Assembly: GCA_903851455.1 (NCBI GenBank)
Contig: CAINOM010000045.1
Location: 1-8,620 of the forward strand
Reading direction: 5' to 3'
Origin: an uncultured Bacteroidota bacterium
GTDB lineage: Bacteria > Bacteroidota > Bacteroidia > Chitinophagales > Chitinophagaceae
Length of the DNA stretch: 8,620 nt
Shown here: positions 6,216 through 8,620 of the stretch, piece after piece
Numbering within the stretch: position 1 is the first letter of the stretch
Layout: the number at the start of each line of letters is the position of its first letter
Translations under genes and position numbers: made by a program
The notes under the pieces: model-generated
The model's database searches: none
The model's input: only the letters and a program-made list of their open reading frames with translations
What the model was told of the DNA's origin: nothing

Positions 6216-7463
6216 ATGGCCATTACTTCCGATAAATTAACTACCAGTTGCTGCATAGCGGGCGGAGGCCCGGCAGGCATGATGCTCGGCTTCCTGCTGG
6301 CAAGGGCCGGCATTGATGTCATTGTTTTGGAGAAGCATGCAGACTTCTTCCGCGACTTCCGTGGAGATACTATTCACCCCTCCACTTTCCAGCTGATGAA
6401 AGAGCTGGGACTGCTTGATGAATTCCTCCAAGTACCGCACCAGGAAATAGAAAGGTTCACCGCTGTTTTTAACCACACACCGCTACAGATCGCCGACTTT
6501 ACTCACTTGCCTGGCGCAAAAAAAGCCATTGGCATGATGCCGCAGTGGGACTTCCTGAAATTCCTGCAACAGCAGGCATCACAATACTCCTGTTTCAAAT
6601 TGATAATGAATGCCGAGGTCACAGACACCATAACAGAAAACGGAAGGGTCACCGGTGTAAAGACGTCATCAAAAGATGGACGTTCTGAGATAACCGCAGC
6701 TGTTGTAGTAGCTTGCGATGGCCGCCACTCCTTGCTTAGAGAAAAAGCCGGGCTAAAGGTTATCAGATCCGGCGTACCTATAGATGTTCTTTGGTTCCGT
6801 GTATCAAGGCAACAAACCGACCCATCGCAGATACTAGGCCGGTTCAGCAGCGGGATCATAATGGTTATGCTCGACCGTAACGACTACTGGCAGTGCGCTT
6901 ACCTGATAGCAAAAGGCGGCTACGAAAAAATAAAAGAGAAAGGGCTTGAAGCCTTCGGGAACAACATCACACAAGTGGCGCCTTTCCTTGCCGATCGGGT
7001 GGATGAGTTGAAAAAGTGGGAAGACATAAAGTTGTTGAGCGTAGATATAGACCGTCTCCAAACATGGTATACCGAAGGGCTGCTATGCATAGGTGATGCG
7101 GCCCACGCCATGTCGCCTGTCGGCGGCGTAGGCATAAATCTCGCGATACAGGATGCCGTAGCAACCGCAAATATCCTGTACGGGCCATTGCGGGAAAAGA
7201 AACAGATCGATAATAGTCTGCTTCGCCGCGTGCAAAAAAGAAGAACATTACCCACTCGTTTTATTCAGCGCCTGCAGACCACTATTCAAAACAGTGTTTT
7301 CCAAAAAAGGCTGTCTGCTACAAATAAAACAATGAAACCACCGCTGTTCATGCGGCTATTGAACGCATTCCCGTTGTTACAAAGATTCCCTGCATATGCG
7401 GTCGGTATTGGCCTGAGGCCAGAGCACATACAAACGCCCGACGTTGGCCGTGCAGCAAAATAA
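6216..7463 (+). CDS. class A FAD-dependent monooxygenase (PHBH/UbiH-like)
   Basis: A 415-residue flavoprotein of the p-hydroxybenzoate hydroxylase fold; such enzymes use NAD(P)H and O2 to hydroxylate aromatic or polyketide-like substrates. All three family fingerprints are present: GGGPAG (16-21) with Glu39 closing the Rossmann fold, CDGRHS (167-172), the DG motif, and GDAAHAMSPVGGVGINLAIQ (293-312), the GD motif. RDFRGDTIHPST (46-57) is the usual substrate/FAD loop after the first domain. The C-terminal 80 residues are helical and basic (RRVQKRRTLPTRFIQRLQ). No signal peptide is seen, so it is cytoplasmic. The start at 6216 leaves a short lead before the first strand. Only a weak -7-like TAGTTTTT (6192-6199) precedes it. 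The gene is divergent from the acetyltransferase and 62 bases ahead of the glycosylasparaginase gene. The substrate is unknown; no pathway genes flank it. Confidence 0.9.
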   Translation: MAITSDKLTTSCCIAGGGPAGMMLGFLLARAGIDVIVLEKHADFFRDFRGDTIHPSTFQLMKELGLLDEFLQVPHQEIERFTAVFNHTPLQIADFTHLPGAKKAIGMMPQWDFLKFLQQQASQYSCFKLIMNAEVTDTITENGRVTGVKTSSKDGRSEITAAVVVACDGRHSLLREKAGLKVIRSGVPIDVLWFRVSRQQTDPSQILGRFSSGIIMVMLDRNDYWQCAYLIAKGGYEKIKEKGLEAFGNNITQVAPFLADRVDELKKWEDIKLLSVDIDRLQTWYTEGLLCIGDAAHAMSPVGGVGINLAIQDAVATANILYGPLREKKQIDNSLLRRVQKRRTLPTRFIQRLQTTIQNSVFQKRLSATNKTMKPPLFMRLLNAFPLLQRFPAYAVGIGLRPEHIQTPDVGRAAK

Positions 7464-7503
7464 ATGAAAGCTTCCGGTACAAGGTATCGAATACTTTTTT
7501 ACC

Positions 7504-7525
7504 TTGAATATTCAATACAATTCAA
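7504..7525. promoter_or_regulatory. 12-base palindrome and repeated TTCAA ahead of the glycosylasparaginase gene
   Basis: TTGAATATTCAA (7504-7515) is a perfect palindrome. TTCAA occurs at 7511-7515 and again at 7521-7525, ten bases apart, about one helical turn, and the second copy touches the ATG. The 62-base gap shows no clear TAnnTTTG element, so the gene may be read with the monooxygenase. A regulatory role is only a possibility; a 12-base palindrome is not rare by chance in AT-rich DNA. Confidence 0.2.
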
Positions 7526-8548
7526 ATGTCAGACAGGAGAAGGTTTGTGAAGTTTTCTTTGTTATCCGGCGCAGCAGTTCTGGCGGGTAAAAATCTGTTT
7601 GCAAAAACCGATAAGGGCGATAGAAAGTATGATGTGGTAAAGGACCAGCCAATCGTTATCTCTACGTGGGATTTCGGTAAGGTGGCTAATGCCGCTGCAT
7701 GGACCGTGTTGAAAAAAGGAGGCCGGGCAGTAGATGCCGTTGAAGAGGGAGTGAAAGTTCCGGAAGCGGACCCGAAGAACCAGTCAGTAGGCCTTGGCGG
7801 CCGCCCGGATCGCGATGGCCGGGTGACGCTTGATGCCTGCATCATGGACGAAAACTACAAATGCGGCTCAGTGGCAGCACTGGAGCACGTGGTACACGCA
7901 ATTTCTGTGGCCCGTCTCGTAATGGAGAAAACGCCTCACGTGATGCTGGTGGGTGATGGCGCTACACAGTTCGCATTGGAAAACGGCTTCAAAAAAGAAA
8001 ATCTGCTAACACCCAAAAGTGAAGAAGAATGGAAGGAATGGCTCAAAACATCGAAATACGAGCCAAAGAAAAACATAGAGAACATGATGCCGGGTGGCAA
8101 GGATAACCATGACACCATAGGCATGGTAGCCATGGATAAGAATGGCAACATGGGCGGTGCCTGCACTACCAGCGGCATGGCCTACAAAATGCATGGTCGT
8201 GTGGGCGATTCGCCGATAATAGGCGCAGGCCTGTACGTAGACAATGAGATCGGCGCTGCGACCAGCACAGGCGTAGGCGAGGAGGTGATCCGGATCGTTG
8301 GTTCACACCTCGTAGTTGAACTCATGCGGCAGGGCCTGGAGCCGGAGGACGCGTGTAAACGCGCAGTAGAACGAATAATAGCCCGCAACCCTGAAAAAGC
8401 AAAAGAAGTGCAGGTAGGTTTCCTCGCGCTGAACAAGAATGGCGCTTATGGCGCCTATGCGTTGCAGAAGGGATTTTCCTATGCAGTGAAAAATGGCAAT
8501 GTAGAAGATGTATTTTTTGCGAAGTACTTTTACGATGACGGCAAATAA
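7526..8548 (+). CDS. N4-(beta-N-acetylglucosaminyl)-L-asparaginase (glycosylasparaginase), Tat-exported
   Basis: N-terminal nucleophile hydrolase that cleaves the link between N-acetylglucosamine and asparagine, a last step in breaking down N-linked glycopeptides. The 340-residue precursor starts with a twin-arginine signal (RRRFVKF, residues 4-10, then SLLSGAAVLAG), so it should be exported folded. The core shows ISTWDFGKVANAAAW (45-59), GGRAVDAVEEG (65-75), SVGLGGRPDRDG (87-98), and the self-cleavage site NHDT (194-197). Thr197 would become the N-terminal nucleophile of the beta chain, which begins TIGMVAMD. Further family marks are TTSGMAYKMHGRVGDSPIIG and TGVGEEVIR. The best-studied bacterial relative, from Elizabethkingia (Flavobacterium) meningosepticum, uses the same HDT site. 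Isoaspartyl peptidase or plain asparaginase activity is possible in this superfamily, but HDT and GGRPDRDG favour glycosylasparaginase. It lies 62 bases after the monooxygenase gene on the same strand. Confidence 0.93.
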   Translation: MSDRRRFVKFSLLSGAAVLAGKNLFAKTDKGDRKYDVVKDQPIVISTWDFGKVANAAAWTVLKKGGRAVDAVEEGVKVPEADPKNQSVGLGGRPDRDGRVTLDACIMDENYKCGSVAALEHVVHAISVARLVMEKTPHVMLVGDGATQFALENGFKKENLLTPKSEEEWKEWLKTSKYEPKKNIENMMPGGKDNHDTIGMVAMDKNGNMGGACTTSGMAYKMHGRVGDSPIIGAGLYVDNEIGAATSTGVGEEVIRIVGSHLVVELMRQGLEPEDACKRAVERIIARNPEKAKEVQVGFLALNKNGAYGAYALQKGFSYAVKNGNVEDVFFAKYFYDDGK

Positions 8549-8620
8549 CAAACGTGACTCCTACATTTCTCGCGTTTTTTCTTCCAATCATGCAAACAAA
8601 AAATGTGGCATCGTTTCCGA
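8549..8620. other. tail of the window, possible start of a further gene
   Basis: The last 72 bases hold no complete gene. An ATG at 8590 opens a frame reading MQTKNVASFP that is still open at the window end, but ten codons cannot support a call. No hairpin terminator for the glycosylasparaginase gene is obvious. Confidence 0.15.

Noticed and set aside
6131..6322. Upstream extension of the acetyltransferase frame to 6322
   Set aside because: The added 64 residues would run antisense into the monooxygenase coding region and past the -7-like element. The fold starts naturally at MKIENSTAAD.
1..8620. CRISPR array, tRNA, rRNA or insertion sequence
   Set aside because: No regularly spaced direct repeats, cloverleaf-like segments, rRNA signatures or transposase frames were seen on either strand.

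Overview
The window looks like two genomes joined end to end. Bases 1 to about 1,990 read as a GC-rich alphaproteobacterium. Codons there are strongly GC-ending (ATC, GGC, GCG, TCG), an lpd gene follows the E2 gene, and the gaps hold GC-rich palindromic intergenic repeats of a kind common in that class. From about 2,010 to the end the DNA reads as a Bacteroidota member, plausibly Chitinophagaceae-like. GC is moderate, codons such as ATA, GTA, TCT and AAT are frequent, and several genes carry a TAnnTTTG -7 promoter element typical of that phylum. The changeover falls inside one uninterrupted reading frame, the E2 component of 2-oxoglutarate dehydrogenase (sucB), in a highly conserved segment ([10 protein letters not shown]). 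The simplest reading is a metagenome-assembly chimera formed across a conserved stretch. A real recombination or transfer event is the less likely alternative.

Left (alphaproteobacterial) part: a short palindromic repeat at the very start, a large composite inverted repeat, lpdA (E3, minus strand), a second copy of the composite repeat in the E2-E3 gap, and the 3' end of the E2 gene carrying the catalytic His and Asp.

Right (Bacteroidota) part: the 5' two thirds of sucB with its own promoter. Next is a minus-strand cluster, in transcription order: a small antitoxin gene, a broken PIN-domain toxin (58 codons, overlapping the antitoxin by 7 bases), the fluoride channel gene crcB and an unrecognised 178-residue protein. 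Further right are a secreted PD40/TolB-like beta-propeller protein and a GNAT acetyltransferase (both minus). Divergent from the acetyltransferase are a class A FAD monooxygenase and a Tat-exported glycosylasparaginase (both plus). The last 72 bases hold no gene that can be supported.

The E2 and E3 genes belong together functionally, since E3 re-oxidises the lipoyl arm of E2, but here the E2 lipoyl domain and the E3 apparently come from different organisms. The remaining genes are a mixed housekeeping and accessory set with no single obvious pathway. No CRISPR array, rRNA, tRNA or insertion sequence was seen. The items most worth checking are the E2 junction, the decayed toxin with its antitoxin operator, and the repeated promoter motif.
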